The notes beneath the pieces are model-generated. The model saw only the letters and a list, made by a program, of their open reading frames with translations, made no database searches and was not told the origin of the DNA. This document shows, one piece after another, positions 1 to 9,265 of a DNA stretch of 38,499 bases (within the stretch, counting starts at the first letter, position 1; each line of letters starts with the position of its first letter). The stretch is from contig DIAS01000042.1 in NCBI GenBank assembly GCA_002415855.1, positions 11,730-50,228 on the forward strand, given 5' to 3'. The DNA comes from Bacteroidales bacterium UBA5072. GTDB taxonomy: Bacteria; Bacteroidota; Bacteroidia; Bacteroidales; UBA10428. Position numbers and translations under genes: made by a program.

Positions 1-1501
1 GGGTGAATTCCTGAATGACAGGATTCCTGAGGAAGGCAGTATCATTGATCACCAGGTAGCGAGCACCCTTTTCAGTTAACCGCTTAATCCTGGCAGGAGT
101 ATCAGGTCCAATGTCTCCCAGTGTATTTCCCGGCCGGTTCATCAGGTATAGTGTATAGCAATTTGTATAATCGGGCATGCTGATGACCCTGTCGTCGGGT
201 TTTATTCCCAGGGAATCCAGGTAAGGTCTTATCGTAAAATAAGATTCAAATACAGGGTATTCGCGTTTCCAACCGAAGTAACGCAAAGTCATTTCATGCC
301 GGGCATGGAAAACATTCACAACAAGGAATACGATCAGTGCCAGGCTGAAGTACCGGGAGGAATATACCTTTTGAAATACCGACCGGAAAATGGTCATGCA
401 GGCTAACACCAGGAAAGCAACCGGGCAGAAAAGGATCAGGAGATAATAATCGTGGTACTGGAACTGACTATAATACAAATTCACATAAAAAAATCCGCCG
501 GTAAACAATAACAAGGTCAGGATGCCAAGGTATTCAGGAATACGCCTGAAATAGTAAACTATGAATACTGTAATGCCGGCAAGAAAACATAATGCGCCGG
601 CGGAGTAATACATGGTAATGTTGTTCTTAAGGATAAAGCGGGTGATCTCTTGCCGCTGGGGTGCCGTGATCTTCCACCAGGGGGTGATGGCAGTCAGAAA
701 TGTGAGAGAATCGTGCTGCCCGTTAAACCAAATAGCATAGGAATACCAGGCAATTATAGCAAGCAGTCCGGTGATCAGGGGAAGGAAAGTTGCTATTATC
801 CCGGGGAACAGCTGGTTCTCTTTTTTCCGCAACATACCGGTATGCCAAATAAAAGCCAATCCGAAAAAGGAGAGCAGGTTAAGTGTCATGGTGGCTTTCA
901 GCAGGCCGGCAACAGAAAGCAAAACAGTACTGAAAATGAACTGACGATATCTCCTGCCGTTCAGGTAACGAATGTATTGCCACCATCCGCCAAATACAAG
1001 AGCCAGTGCCGTAGAGTCTGTCAGAAAGTTATTCCCGTAATAGGCCATTACCGGAGAAACAAAAATGAACAGGGGAACGAAAGCAGCTGCCACGAAGTCT
1101 TTCAGAAAGTTTTGTGCAATCCGGAACAACGCACCCAAACCTGTCAGAAATATTGCTGTGTTGACAATGCGGTAAATGTAATCATGGGGTCCAAATATTT
1201 TATAGAGCAAGGCTATCAGGTAATACAACAGGGGGGCTTCAGCCGTGGCATATCCAGTGGTGAAATCGTCGGAAGAAAGGCTGTGAACCTCGGGCTGAAA
1301 AAATTTCATTCCATGCTGATAAAGGTTCAGTGTGATCGAAGCACTGTCGGTTTGCCGCCAACGATGAATCGACTGTGGGGGGCTGAAAAGAATGATGTGA
1401 TAATAGTAAACTACGGCAATTGCGAGAACCGCGGCATAGAAAAGCAGAAGAGGATACTTTTCGGAAGCTGATTTCCAGATGACGTGAACTTTCTTCATCA
1501 T
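1..1501 (-). CDS. GT-C family glycosyltransferase (PMT/ArnT-like), 3' end cut by window edge
   Basis: This frame is open from an ATG at 1501 (a second ATG at 1498) down to base 2 with no stop, so about 500 residues are visible and the C-terminus lies outside the window. The product is a polytopic inner-membrane protein with many hydrophobic segments from residue 16 on. The first extracytoplasmic loop carries HRWRQTDSAS (about residues 45-54), and downstream lies TAEAPLLYYLIALLYKIFG. Both are typical of Pfam PMT_2-like GT-C enzymes, in which the Asp of this loop is catalytic and sugar is moved from a polyprenyl-phosphate donor to an envelope acceptor. The family call is good; the substrate is unknown. 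It is divergent from the methyltransferase at 1706, and more GT-C genes lie at 2389-6239, so this is an envelope-glycan neighbourhood. The ORF is easy to miss because it has no stop inside the window. Confidence 0.8.
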   Translation of the reverse strand, partial: MMKKVHVIWKSASEKYPLLLFYAAVLAIAVVYYYHIILFSPPQSIHRWRQTDSASITLNLYQHGMKFFQPEVHSLSSDDFTTGYATAEAPLLYYLIALLYKIFGPHDYIYRIVNTAIFLTGLGALFRIAQNFLKDFVAAAFVPLFIFVSPVMAYYGNNFLTDSTALALVFGGWWQYIRYLNGRRYRQFIFSTVLLSVAGLLKATMTLNLLSFFGLAFIWHTGMLRKKENQLFPGIIATFLPLITGLLAIIAWYSYAIWFNGQHDSLTFLTAITPWWKITAPQRQEITRFILKNNITMYYSAGALCFLAGITVFIVYYFRRIPEYLGILTLLLFTGGFFYVNLYYSQFQYHDYYLLILFCPVAFLVLACMTIFRSVFQKVYSSRYFSLALIVFLVVNVFHARHEMTLRYFGWKREYPVFESYFTIRPYLDSLGIKPDDRVISMPDYTNCYTLYLMNRPGNTLGDIGPDTPARIKRLTEKGARYLVINDTAFLRNPVIQEFT

Positions 1502-1564
1502 AAAAAGTGCAGTTCTTTTGGAATTGTTGAGGACCAAATTAGCTATTTTAATTTCAATTTTAAA

Positions 1565-1645
1565 AACACTTCGGCTTTGCCCAGTGTGACTGAGGAGTCG
1601 CTCAGTGTGACTAGCGTGTCAGGCTGAGCGGATTCGAAGCCGGTT
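1565..1645. repeat. REP-like intergenic palindromic repeat remnant
   Basis: The gap between two divergent genes contains CAGTGTGACT twice (1582-1591 and 1603-1612). These are flanked by CACTTCGGCT on the left and by GTCAGGCTGAGCGGATTCGA on the right. CTGAG and CTCAG around 1591-1605 can pair. On the minus strand the units read as GTCACACTGAGCG-like modules. Units of this kind (CTGAGC followed by TCGAAG) are, from memory, dispersed intergenic repeats in many Bacteroidota genomes. The rest of 1502-1705 is AT-rich and must hold the promoters of both flanking genes, but I cannot place them. Confidence 0.45.
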
Positions 1646-1705
1646 ATGTAATCAAATTGACATTGATTCAAATATTACTAAATTGCATCCTGATAACTGA
1701 ATTAA

Positions 1706-2437
1706 ATGACAGGTTCCGCCTTCACCGGTGAACAGTTTGATGCCATTTACCCCGACGGCATCGGAGGCCATTACTGGAATCATGCCCGCAACAGGATCAT
1801 CGTACGTTTTCTGAGAAAATACAAACGCAGCAAAGACAGGATCCTTGAAATAGGATGCGGCAGGGGTGTGGTGGTGGAGTACCTGAGGGCAGCCGGTATC
1901 AACTGTGTCGGGGTTGAACTCGGTGATGTCAAACCTTTCCCAGGCGTCAGGGATTTTGTTTTTGCAGGGAAGGATGCCTTTGCATTGCCAGCTGAATTGA
2001 GGCAAAATATTGATACCATATTGCTGATGGATGTGATTGAACATTTGGAAAACCCACGGGCATTTTTAGATGAGATAAGAAAAAGCTTCGTTAAGGCAAG
2101 ACATATTTTGGTAACCGTACCTGCCCGGCAGGAATTATGGACAAACTATGACGATTACAACGGCCATTTCAGACGCTACAACCTGCGCATGATCCATGAT
2201 CTGTGTGCTGACGATCTCCGGTTGACGAAGTCCGGTTATTTCAATCATATGCTGTACCCGGTGTTCTGGATATTTGCACGTTTGGTGAAAAAGCGCGCGA
2301 CCGTCATCCGTGCTCCCAAGGGTAGGACAGTCATCCTGCACAGAATTCTTTCATTTATACTGCAATCAGATTTTGCATTAATTCCGGCTCATATGCCCGG
2401 GACATCATTAATTGCCCTCTTTGAAGCCGGGCGGTAA
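1706..2437 (+). CDS. Class I SAM-dependent methyltransferase
   Basis: This is a 243-residue protein. The SAM-binding glycine-rich motif I is ILEIGCGRG (about residues 46-54), followed by an acidic residue at the end of strand beta2 (GVELGD). The LLMDVIEHLENP segment (about 108-120) is the usual post-motif I/II region of Methyltransf_11/23-type enzymes. GHFRRYN and a hydrophobic C-terminal segment resemble methyltransferases found in polysaccharide and glycolipid clusters. The substrate cannot be told from sequence. The ATG at 1706 follows an in-frame stop closely. The gene is convergent with the 800-aa membrane protein gene and their 3' ends overlap by 49 bases. It is probably involved in envelope glycan modification, judging from its neighbours only. 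Confidence 0.8.
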   Translation: MTGSAFTGEQFDAIYPDGIGGHYWNHARNRIIVRFLRKYKRSKDRILEIGCGRGVVVEYLRAAGINCVGVELGDVKPFPGVRDFVFAGKDAFALPAELRQNIDTILLMDVIEHLENPRAFLDEIRKSFVKARHILVTVPARQELWTNYDDYNGHFRRYNLRMIHDLCADDLRLTKSGYFNHMLYPVFWIFARLVKKRATVIRAPKGRTVILHRILSFILQSDFALIPAHMPGTSLIALFEAGR

Positions 2438-4791
2438 TACAGTCGGTCGTTCCGGATGACAGTGTTGTCCAGCAGCTCATAAACATCACAATTATCAGGC
2501 CGGATCAGGAATTCATCGATGAAATAGGCCTGTTTCCGGCCAATCTGGTCGTTATAAATTGTAATTCTGAGGTGATCACCAGGGTTAGCCAACTGAAAAC
2601 TACATTCAATGAGACCCCACATACGGTCAACAGTTTTGATATGCTGACCCAGCATCGTGTTCTGATAATGATACTGTTCCCCTTTGTTGTTGAATAATCC
2701 CATTTCGATCCTGGTTTTCGGATAGAGATCTTTTTGGATGGGGCTGAACCAGAAAGACAGGATAAGATCCGCATGGGAATACTGGGTATGAAGCGGTCCG
2801 TCGAAAAGCACGGTTCCTGATCTCCCGGTGATCAGCATTGAATTTCCACGGTAACCTCCCTTGTTTCCTGAATCATTAAAGTTCAGGCGGATTACAGGCG
2901 TATTTGGTCCGGTGATAAAGGAGGTATCGCTTTTCCCGGTGGTATAGACCTTTAACCGGGTCATTACCTCACGGGAATATTTCTCCGGTAGATTCAGCAG
3001 GCTGTCAAAATCCAGGCTATACAAATAAAAGTTGCCTGCGGAGTCGACTTTATTGCACTGTAGCAACAGGTTCTGTTCCTCGCGGGAATAATCACTGCAT
3101 TTACCGGCCACAACAAGGAATGGTCTTTTATCCGGGACATCCTCCAGAAATTCAAGTTTACGGTAAGGTTCCAGCACGAGGGAAATGTTTTTTAACGATT
3201 GCGATACAGAGGCCCTGCTCAGGTATATTGCTGTGATGGGCAGCCCGGTTTTCATGGATACCAGGAATGAATTCGTCAGCATTTCGCATCGAGGATCTAT
3301 GCCATAATTGTCGGATCCCATATGATAATAGGGCAGTGGAATGATCGCCTGGTAGTAGTCGGGGTCAATGTCGGCAACCCATCGATTTTCAGATGATATA
3401 TTCCCCATATCGGACCAGGCTGGAAAATGGTTGTTGAGTGAATCAGGTTTGTTCTTCAAATAGAAGTACACATCAACGGCAAGGATCAGGATTGCCAAAG
3501 CCGGCACAATTGATTTCAGGGATCTCCGGCCGGAGGTCAAATGCCACTGCCATAAATTGTAAAAAACCACAAGGTTTGTCACGTAGAAGAAGAGCCATGA
3601 AAATCTTCCTATAGCACGCATTTGCCGGAAGGGTCCGATATAATCAATCAGAAAATCAAGTCCAAGGATGAAGGGTATTCCAAAGGAATAGAGCAGCGCA
3701 CAAAAGGAGGCCCAAAACATGGCATTCAGGAAATTGTTGTTGGAAACCTGCAAGACAGTTTTCCAGCGCCGGGAATAGATTTTGTGTATCACCCCGGCCA
3801 GGATGATGAAGAAACCGATGGATGCAGTCAGTCCGATATAGGCAACACCTTCCCATTGAACGTAATTGAAACTCCTGATCTTATGCAGGAACTTGCCATA
3901 GTCTACCCAAAGAGGCAAAAGAACGCTTTCGGGAGATGCTTTATAAACCAGAAACCCATAAGGTTTGGCCGGTTTATCGGGTGACAGTCCGGCATAATGA
4001 CTGGTGATCAGGTAGTAAGCCAAAACCGGCAGAATCAGCTGAAGGGTAATGTGGAGTGCAATCTGCAAGTAATGATTTGCTTTGCCGGGCTCGTCCCTGC
4101 AAATGACATAAAACCAATAGAACAATATCGCCGTTGCATAAAAAAATGCATAGTAAACATGACCGGTCATAAAAAAGAACAATAAAAAACCTGTGAGCAT
4201 GCTGTAAAAAGTCTTCCGTTCTGTTTTGTGAAACTTGATCAGCAGGTACAGGAGAAGCGGTATGGCAGTTACATAGGCCAGCGTATAATGCCCTCCGAAC
4301 CTGTCGATCTGGGGCGACAGAAATGCAATCCCGACTGATACAGGAAGGGAGAAAATGGCAGGAAGCCCGGTTTCAGCCAGGAACAGATACAGGAAAATGG
4401 CTGCCAGCAAAACAGAGGAAAGCATCAGGAGGTTAATGATGCCTACAGTTTTCCCCGTGATGTCGGCAAAGTTGTCGGAAATGAACCGGATAACACCCAC
4501 CACAAGGGGTTGCGACAGGGTGTAAAAAGCCACATCACCGTGGGGATAATTCATGCTCCTGGAATACATCAGCGATGTATCGTATTTGGCCAGGTAATAG
4601 GAATTGTAATAGCTTTGGATGCCATCACCCTGGACTGAGAAAAACGTTGTGTTTAGCGATAGCAGGATCTTCCCATAGAAAATGACGAGTAAGATAATAC
4701 TCACTGCAAATGTCAGCATCAAACCGGCGAACCGGCTATTTATCCATGCAGATAATGGGTGTTTACTTTTCATAGACGGGAATTCTGTCAT
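2389..4791 (-). CDS. Large polytopic membrane protein, GT-C-like, with extracytoplasmic C-terminal domain
   Basis: This is an 800-residue protein. The first ~435 residues are polytopic membrane with about 10-12 hydrophobic segments. After the first one comes VQGDGIQSYYNSYYLAKY followed by MNYPHGD (about 53-86), an acidic loop of the kind seen in GT-C glycosyltransferases of the YfhO/DUF6311 sort. The last ~360 residues are soluble and probably extracytoplasmic. Residues 640-780 look like a beta-sandwich (alternating strands, TRIEMGLFNNKG, HLRITIYND), possibly carbohydrate-binding. The ATG overlaps the TGA of the upstream GT-C gene (ATGA, 4788-4791), so the two are probably translationally coupled. 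Substrate and family assignment are uncertain. A second possible start is Met7. Confidence 0.65.
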   Translation of the reverse strand: MTEFPSMKSKHPLSAWINSRFAGLMLTFAVSIILLVIFYGKILLSLNTTFFSVQGDGIQSYYNSYYLAKYDTSLMYSRSMNYPHGDVAFYTLSQPLVVGVIRFISDNFADITGKTVGIINLLMLSSVLLAAIFLYLFLAETGLPAIFSLPVSVGIAFLSPQIDRFGGHYTLAYVTAIPLLLYLLIKFHKTERKTFYSMLTGFLLFFFMTGHVYYAFFYATAILFYWFYVICRDEPGKANHYLQIALHITLQLILPVLAYYLITSHYAGLSPDKPAKPYGFLVYKASPESVLLPLWVDYGKFLHKIRSFNYVQWEGVAYIGLTASIGFFIILAGVIHKIYSRRWKTVLQVSNNNFLNAMFWASFCALLYSFGIPFILGLDFLIDYIGPFRQMRAIGRFSWLFFYVTNLVVFYNLWQWHLTSGRRSLKSIVPALAILILAVDVYFYLKNKPDSLNNHFPAWSDMGNISSENRWVADIDPDYYQAIIPLPYYHMGSDNYGIDPRCEMLTNSFLVSMKTGLPITAIYLSRASVSQSLKNISLVLEPYRKLEFLEDVPDKRPFLVVAGKCSDYSREEQNLLLQCNKVDSAGNFYLYSLDFDSLLNLPEKYSREVMTRLKVYTTGKSDTSFITGPNTPVIRLNFNDSGNKGGYRGNSMLITGRSGTVLFDGPLHTQYSHADLILSFWFSPIQKDLYPKTRIEMGLFNNKGEQYHYQNTMLGQHIKTVDRMWGLIECSFQLANPGDHLRITIYNDQIGRKQAYFIDEFLIRPDNCDVYELLDNTVIRNDRLYYRPASKRAINDVPGI

Positions 4792-6239
4792 TTTGTAACC
4801 CTGTCAAATGTCAGGTTTTTCTTCTGGTAGATCTCGACCCAGGCGCCTTTGCTCTCCAGTCGCTCATTAAGAAAGTACGCTTTGTTGATGCTGATAACTG
4901 CATGTATCGGATCGGGTTCATTGCTGCAGAAGATATAAACGTCATTGGTTATGCCGGTATGGTTGCTGACATGCAGAAATGGTTTGTCCCGGTGGTGGAG
5001 ATATCCCAGTTTCGGGATCGACATGTAGTATTGCATCAGGAAAGTGGCATATATTGGTTTATTTTGACAATCCATTTCTTCTATGTGGTTTATTGCTTGT
5101 TTTTGCAGCAATACTGTGTTTTTGTAACCCAGGGATGTGTCTTGTTCATTCCGGTTGCATTTCAGGGCACACCAGGAAAACAGTGTAATTAATGCAGCAA
5201 AAGATGTGGTTATCAGCCATTTGGTCCGAATAAATTCAGTAATGAGCCATGACCCGGGGATAAAGAAAAAAGGAAAAACGCTTAGCAAATACCTTGTTGT
5301 AAAGAAGTTGACGGATGCAAAGGCCAAATAGCAAGTAATGAACAGAGCCGAAAATATCAGCCAATGCATGGAATGTCGGGAAACTGAACTTTTGCATGAC
5401 AGAGAGATGAAGGCGATTGAAGAGATTGCGAAAAACACAAATCTTCCGTGCTGAAAAAGCAAGGTATACAGGAATAGAAGGAAACGGTGCACAACCTCGT
5501 GTGGTTCTGTAATAGCAAGTTTGAGATGTTCCGGGTAGAGATAATAGCCCGACCTGACCTTTTGAATTACCAGGGATGCCACAAATATTACTACAGGAAT
5601 GATCATGAAGGCCAGTTCGCGCAGCAACGGATATCCCGACTCCTTATGGCTGTCAGCAAAATATCTTTCCAGTACGATCTTATCCAGAAACAAGGTTACG
5701 AGGAATACCATGCCTGTTTCTTTGGTGAGGATAAGCAGAGATGAGAAAAGTACAAAAAGAGCCCATTTCTTCGTGAAATAGGCATAGGCTGACAGAAGGG
5801 TCCACAGGGCCAGCATCACTTCGGGAAGCAATTGGGTGCTTTGGGCAAGGAAGACAGACTGCAACGACAACAGCAGAACGGCAGCCATGGCAACAAAGTT
5901 GCCAAATAAGCTACGGGCAAGTATAAAAGCGGCAACCAGAAAGGATGTTGAGATGAGAAGCGGGAAAATGTGAACCATGGCAAGGTTAGCACCGAAGATC
6001 TTTACCCAAAGGGCTGAAAGGAAGTAAAATAAAAGCGGGTGTCCCCGTGTGAGGTCAGGATTGGCATCTCCCGGGAGAATAGCCAGGTCTTTCCCGGCCA
6101 TATCAAATATGGCCGTACCATACGACCAGGCTTCATCCCAGTAGAAAGGAAGATTCAGATAGCCAAGCCTGCTGACGATGAAAAGTACGAGAACAGTAAG
6201 TAAGAAAGGACTGGCTGGCAGGTTGTTGATCTTGTTCAT
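4788..6239 (-). CDS. GT-C glycosyltransferase (PMT_2 / ArnT-like)
   Basis: Counted from the ATG at 6239, the protein has 483 residues. An in-frame upstream TTG at 6260 would add seven residues and is less likely. After the first transmembrane helix comes PFYWDEAWSYG (about 31-41), the DExxS-type catalytic loop of the dolichyl-phosphate-mannose mannosyltransferase-like family. It is followed by LTRGHPLLFYFLSALWVKIFG, the second conserved block. Many transmembrane segments and a ~110-residue C-terminal extracytoplasmic part follow. It probably transfers a sugar from a lipid-linked donor on the periplasmic face. The stop overlaps the start of the next gene by four bases, and the MBOAT gene ends 49 bases upstream. 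Donor and acceptor are unknown. Confidence 0.8.
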   Translation of the reverse strand: MNKINNLPASPFLLTVLVLFIVSRLGYLNLPFYWDEAWSYGTAIFDMAGKDLAILPGDANPDLTRGHPLLFYFLSALWVKIFGANLAMVHIFPLLISTSFLVAAFILARSLFGNFVAMAAVLLLSLQSVFLAQSTQLLPEVMLALWTLLSAYAYFTKKWALFVLFSSLLILTKETGMVFLVTLFLDKIVLERYFADSHKESGYPLLRELAFMIIPVVIFVASLVIQKVRSGYYLYPEHLKLAITEPHEVVHRFLLFLYTLLFQHGRFVFFAISSIAFISLSCKSSVSRHSMHWLIFSALFITCYLAFASVNFFTTRYLLSVFPFFFIPGSWLITEFIRTKWLITTSFAALITLFSWCALKCNRNEQDTSLGYKNTVLLQKQAINHIEEMDCQNKPIYATFLMQYYMSIPKLGYLHHRDKPFLHVSNHTGITNDVYIFCSNEPDPIHAVISINKAYFLNERLESKGAWVEIYQKKNLTFDRVTK

Positions 6240-6288
6240 CAGGCAACTATCGGGATGCAATTACCAAAAATAACTTATTTTGAAGAAA

Positions 6289-7947
6289 TTAAAACCTGAA
6301 ATAAATGAAAGGCTGAAGCCCTGCTGAGACCGACTGGTAGATGACAAAAACCACAAGGGCACTGATAATGGCTTTCTGGTAGAACGGCGTGGCAATAAAC
6401 CATTTCGTGCTTTTATCCTTTAATGTACCGGGTAACCAGTGTAAAACAAATCCGAAGATCATGATAACAAAGACTTTCCAGTAAGCAAGCATCATGGCAG
6501 GCACCTGTGCCCATCCGAAGCTGGCCGCGATCTGGTTCATCAGATCAGCAGTTCCCTGCATGGATTCACCCCGGAACCAGATACGGGTGAAGGTAATGAA
6601 ATTAAAGGTGATGAATATTTTCCAGAAATCCGCTGTCCAATGGGAGGAGTTCTCCCAGGGACTGATCTTGCGCCAAAGTTTGTAAACCACAATTCCCAAC
6701 CCGTTCAGGCCACCCCAGATCACGAACATCCAGCTGGCCCCATGCCACAATCCCCCGATAAGCATGGTCATCATCAGGTTGATGTTGGTGCTGACAGTGA
6801 GTCTCACTTTCGGGAAATAGTACATGATAATTGCAGCAGTCAGCATAATTCCGGCAAAGACAGGTATCAGCAACAGGTTACCAGAAAGCAGTATGATAAA
6901 AGCCAAAACAAGCGTAAGGCTGATATAGGTGAAGAATGAAGCACCCCTGTTGCCGCCCATGGGAATATAAAGGTAGTCTTTCAGCCAGGAGGAAAGTGAC
7001 ATATGCCAGCGTTTCCAGAACTCCCCGGTGTTTTTTGCCTTGTACGGCGAATTGAAGTTCTTGGGAAGGCGAAAGCCCATGAGCAAGGCAAGGCCAATGG
7101 CGATGTCGGTATATCCTGAAAAATCGCAATATACCTGGAGGGAATAGCCATAAAGTCCCATCAGGTTCTCAAAGCCCGAGTATGACACCGGATTGGCAAA
7201 GACGCGGTCGATCAGGTTCAGGGCAATGAAGTCGCCGATAAACAGCTTTTTTGTAAGGCCCTTCAGGATCATGAACAAAGCCATGCCAAAATCTTCGCGT
7301 GAAACGGCGTAATCCTTGTAGATCTGCGGAATGAACTGGGAGGCACGGACAATGGGACCTGCCACCAGTTGCGGGAAGAACGAAACGAAAAAGCCATAAT
7401 CTGCCAGCCGGGTCACAGGTTTAATTTGTCCACGGTAAACATCGATCGAATAACTGATAGTTTGAAAGGTAAAAAAAGATATCCCGACGGGAGGCAATAA
7501 TTTACCGATATCGAAGTGAGTTCCCAGGAACAGGTTCGACCAGGCTGCACCATGGTTGATTACTTCAAGGTTAGTTCCCAGCAATGCATTGATGGTTTCG
7601 GTAAAGAAGATATCATATTTGAAAAAGGCCAGCACAGAGAGTGTGATCACCAGGCTAAGTGTAAGCCAACCCTTTTTACCAGCCTGTGAACGGGCGTTAT
7701 AAATGGCCAGGCCTATAAAGAAATCGACGATGGTTGAAAAAACCAGGATAAACAGGAAAAGGCCGCCGGTTTTATAGTAAAAGAACAGGGATACCAGCCA
7801 GAGATAAACATTCCGGGATGTTCTTTTCTTATAAAGAATGGAATAAAAGAGCAGCACCACAAGGAAGAACCCCCAAAAATACAAACGCGTGAAGATCAGC
7901 GGAGCTTCCGGATCAAAGAAAAATATTTGCTTCAGCTGGTCAATCAT
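6289..7947 (-). CDS. MBOAT family membrane O-acyltransferase (AlgI/PatA-like)
   Basis: This is a 552-residue polytopic protein with the full set of MBOAT signatures. PPVGISFFTFQTISYSIDVY lies at about 162-181, QLVAGPIVRA at 203-212, and the WKRWHMSLSSWLKDYLYIPM block at 321-340. The catalytic-His motif IGGLWHGASW has its His at about 412. Family members such as AlgI, PatA and DltB move acetyl or other acyl groups across the inner membrane to a periplasmic acceptor, usually through a partner SGNH/GDSL protein. The start overlaps the end of the upstream SGNH gene by 8 bases. With two SGNH genes and a lytic transglycosylase directly upstream, peptidoglycan (MurNAc) O-acetylation is the leading guess, but a polysaccharide acceptor made by the GT-C neighbours is possible. 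Confidence 0.88.
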   Translation of the reverse strand: MIDQLKQIFFFDPEAPLIFTRLYFWGFFLVVLLFYSILYKKRTSRNVYLWLVSLFFYYKTGGLFLFILVFSTIVDFFIGLAIYNARSQAGKKGWLTLSLVITLSVLAFFKYDIFFTETINALLGTNLEVINHGAAWSNLFLGTHFDIGKLLPPVGISFFTFQTISYSIDVYRGQIKPVTRLADYGFFVSFFPQLVAGPIVRASQFIPQIYKDYAVSREDFGMALFMILKGLTKKLFIGDFIALNLIDRVFANPVSYSGFENLMGLYGYSLQVYCDFSGYTDIAIGLALLMGFRLPKNFNSPYKAKNTGEFWKRWHMSLSSWLKDYLYIPMGGNRGASFFTYISLTLVLAFIILLSGNLLLIPVFAGIMLTAAIIMYYFPKVRLTVSTNINLMMTMLIGGLWHGASWMFVIWGGLNGLGIVVYKLWRKISPWENSSHWTADFWKIFITFNFITFTRIWFRGESMQGTADLMNQIAASFGWAQVPAMMLAYWKVFVIMIFGFVLHWLPGTLKDKSTKWFIATPFYQKAIISALVVFVIYQSVSAGLQPFIYFRF

Positions 7948-9265
7948 GATGGGGATGCTGGTTGCCCGATGTTTGAATCTGGATGTGTGGGATCAGGGTT
8001 TGGAGATTAGTGTTTGGAGACAGGTTATCGGATGCTGTTTGCAGCAAATGATCATCCCAGCTTTTCAGAAAGGCACCGTAAAACAGGTCTCCTTTCAGCA
8101 GGTATCCTGGTTTACTGAAATGGATGTGGTCCCTGGTCATCAGTCCCTGATCATACCACGCTTTCGCTGAATTCAGACCGCCCATGATATCATAAAAATC
8201 CCATACCCCGCAGCTGTTTGATAGGGCAATATCGAATATGACCTCGCGCATACGGGCGGTATTGGGATTGATATAGCGTTTAAAAAGGTAGCTGTCGTTC
8301 GGCACTGTTAAAAGGATGGCCGCAGCTGGTGCTGCCAGACGGATCGAATCCAGAAGCTTCAGGTATTCATTTCGGTATGCTTCGGGATCGAACTCGCGTG
8401 TATTTCCATCATTGGTACCGATGGATACGATTACCCAGTCGGGTTCCAGGGCTTTCAGCTGTTCCACAAACAAGCTGCAACGGAGGTATGATTCAAGTTT
8501 GGCGCCATTTACGCCAATGGCATTATATACTACCCCGGGATCATCGTTCTCAATGCTGATGCCATAAAGTTCAAAGGGTTTTTTTGTTGAATCCCCCTGC
8601 TGTATCAGGATACTGAGTGTGTCGGCATAGCCGGAGAAGTCATACTGTATGAACCCGGCTTCCCGATGAACGATTGGCCTGTTCGCTTTTTTGCAGGCAT
8701 TGAATTCAGGAATGATGCCATTTTCAGCAACATTGCAGAATATCCTGATCCTGTTGAAGTCGTAATGCCTGAGGGTATCAAAGCTTGCTACGATCTTGAG
8801 ACTGCCGGTGCTGCTGATCAGAGCCGCTGTGATGCCCGACAATCCAAGGGTAAATGCGGGTTCGGATTGGGTGTTCTTACAGGTCTGCCAGTCACCGGAA
8901 TACGAGATGGACAGGTTTGAAGGGCTGTTGGTATGTGCGATGGTGTAGGGGAATAAAAAGCCACGGGATCCAAGGACACCGGGATAAAAAGTCTGCAACT
9001 CCTGACGGATGCGGTGTGTATACACGTCGGCCTGGATGTGCGATCCTCCCAGGTGAACGATCCGGATCTGGTTGTTACCCGTTTTGATCAATGAATCGAA
9101 TTTAGAAAACAGGCAGCCAAACCAGGGATTCTCCCGGACAAGTTCAAAACGGTTGGCATTGTATTGTATAAATGTGTATTCAGGCATATCCAGGGGCACA
9201 GCAGGTATCTGTGACTGAGCAGCCTGAAACAAAAAAGCGATATATAACAGGAGGTTAAAGCGCAT
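7940..9265 (-). CDS. Exported SGNH/GDSL hydrolase-like protein (PatB/Ape1-like candidate)
   Basis: The ATG at 9265 gives 441 residues and a clean signal peptide (MRFNLLLYIAFLFQAAQS, then Gln). A TTG at 9274 is less likely. Block I is IVHLGGSHIQAD with the nucleophile Ser near 75. It reads GGSH instead of the usual GDSL/GDSQ. Block III is VSIGTNDGN, and block V is RDHIHF with Asp379 and His382. The catalytic set is therefore complete. Such periplasmic enzymes either load acetyl groups onto, or remove them from, peptidoglycan or polysaccharide. The gene overlaps the upstream SGNH gene by 11 bases and the downstream MBOAT gene by 8, so the three are a unit. Sequence alone does not say which SGNH protein is the transferase and which the esterase. 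Confidence 0.82.
   Translation of the reverse strand: MRFNLLLYIAFLFQAAQSQIPAVPLDMPEYTFIQYNANRFELVRENPWFGCLFSKFDSLIKTGNNQIRIVHLGGSHIQADVYTHRIRQELQTFYPGVLGSRGFLFPYTIAHTNSPSNLSISYSGDWQTCKNTQSEPAFTLGLSGITAALISSTGSLKIVASFDTLRHYDFNRIRIFCNVAENGIIPEFNACKKANRPIVHREAGFIQYDFSGYADTLSILIQQGDSTKKPFELYGISIENDDPGVVYNAIGVNGAKLESYLRCSLFVEQLKALEPDWVIVSIGTNDGNTREFDPEAYRNEYLKLLDSIRLAAPAAAILLTVPNDSYLFKRYINPNTARMREVIFDIALSNSCGVWDFYDIMGGLNSAKAWYDQGLMTRDHIHFSKPGYLLKGDLFYGAFLKSWDDHLLQTASDNLSPNTNLQTLIPHIQIQTSGNQHPHHD

Noticed and set aside
650..1471. 273-aa plus-strand ORF
   Set aside because: It lies opposite an uninterrupted minus-strand GT-C frame with clear family motifs, and its own product is low-complexity with no signature.
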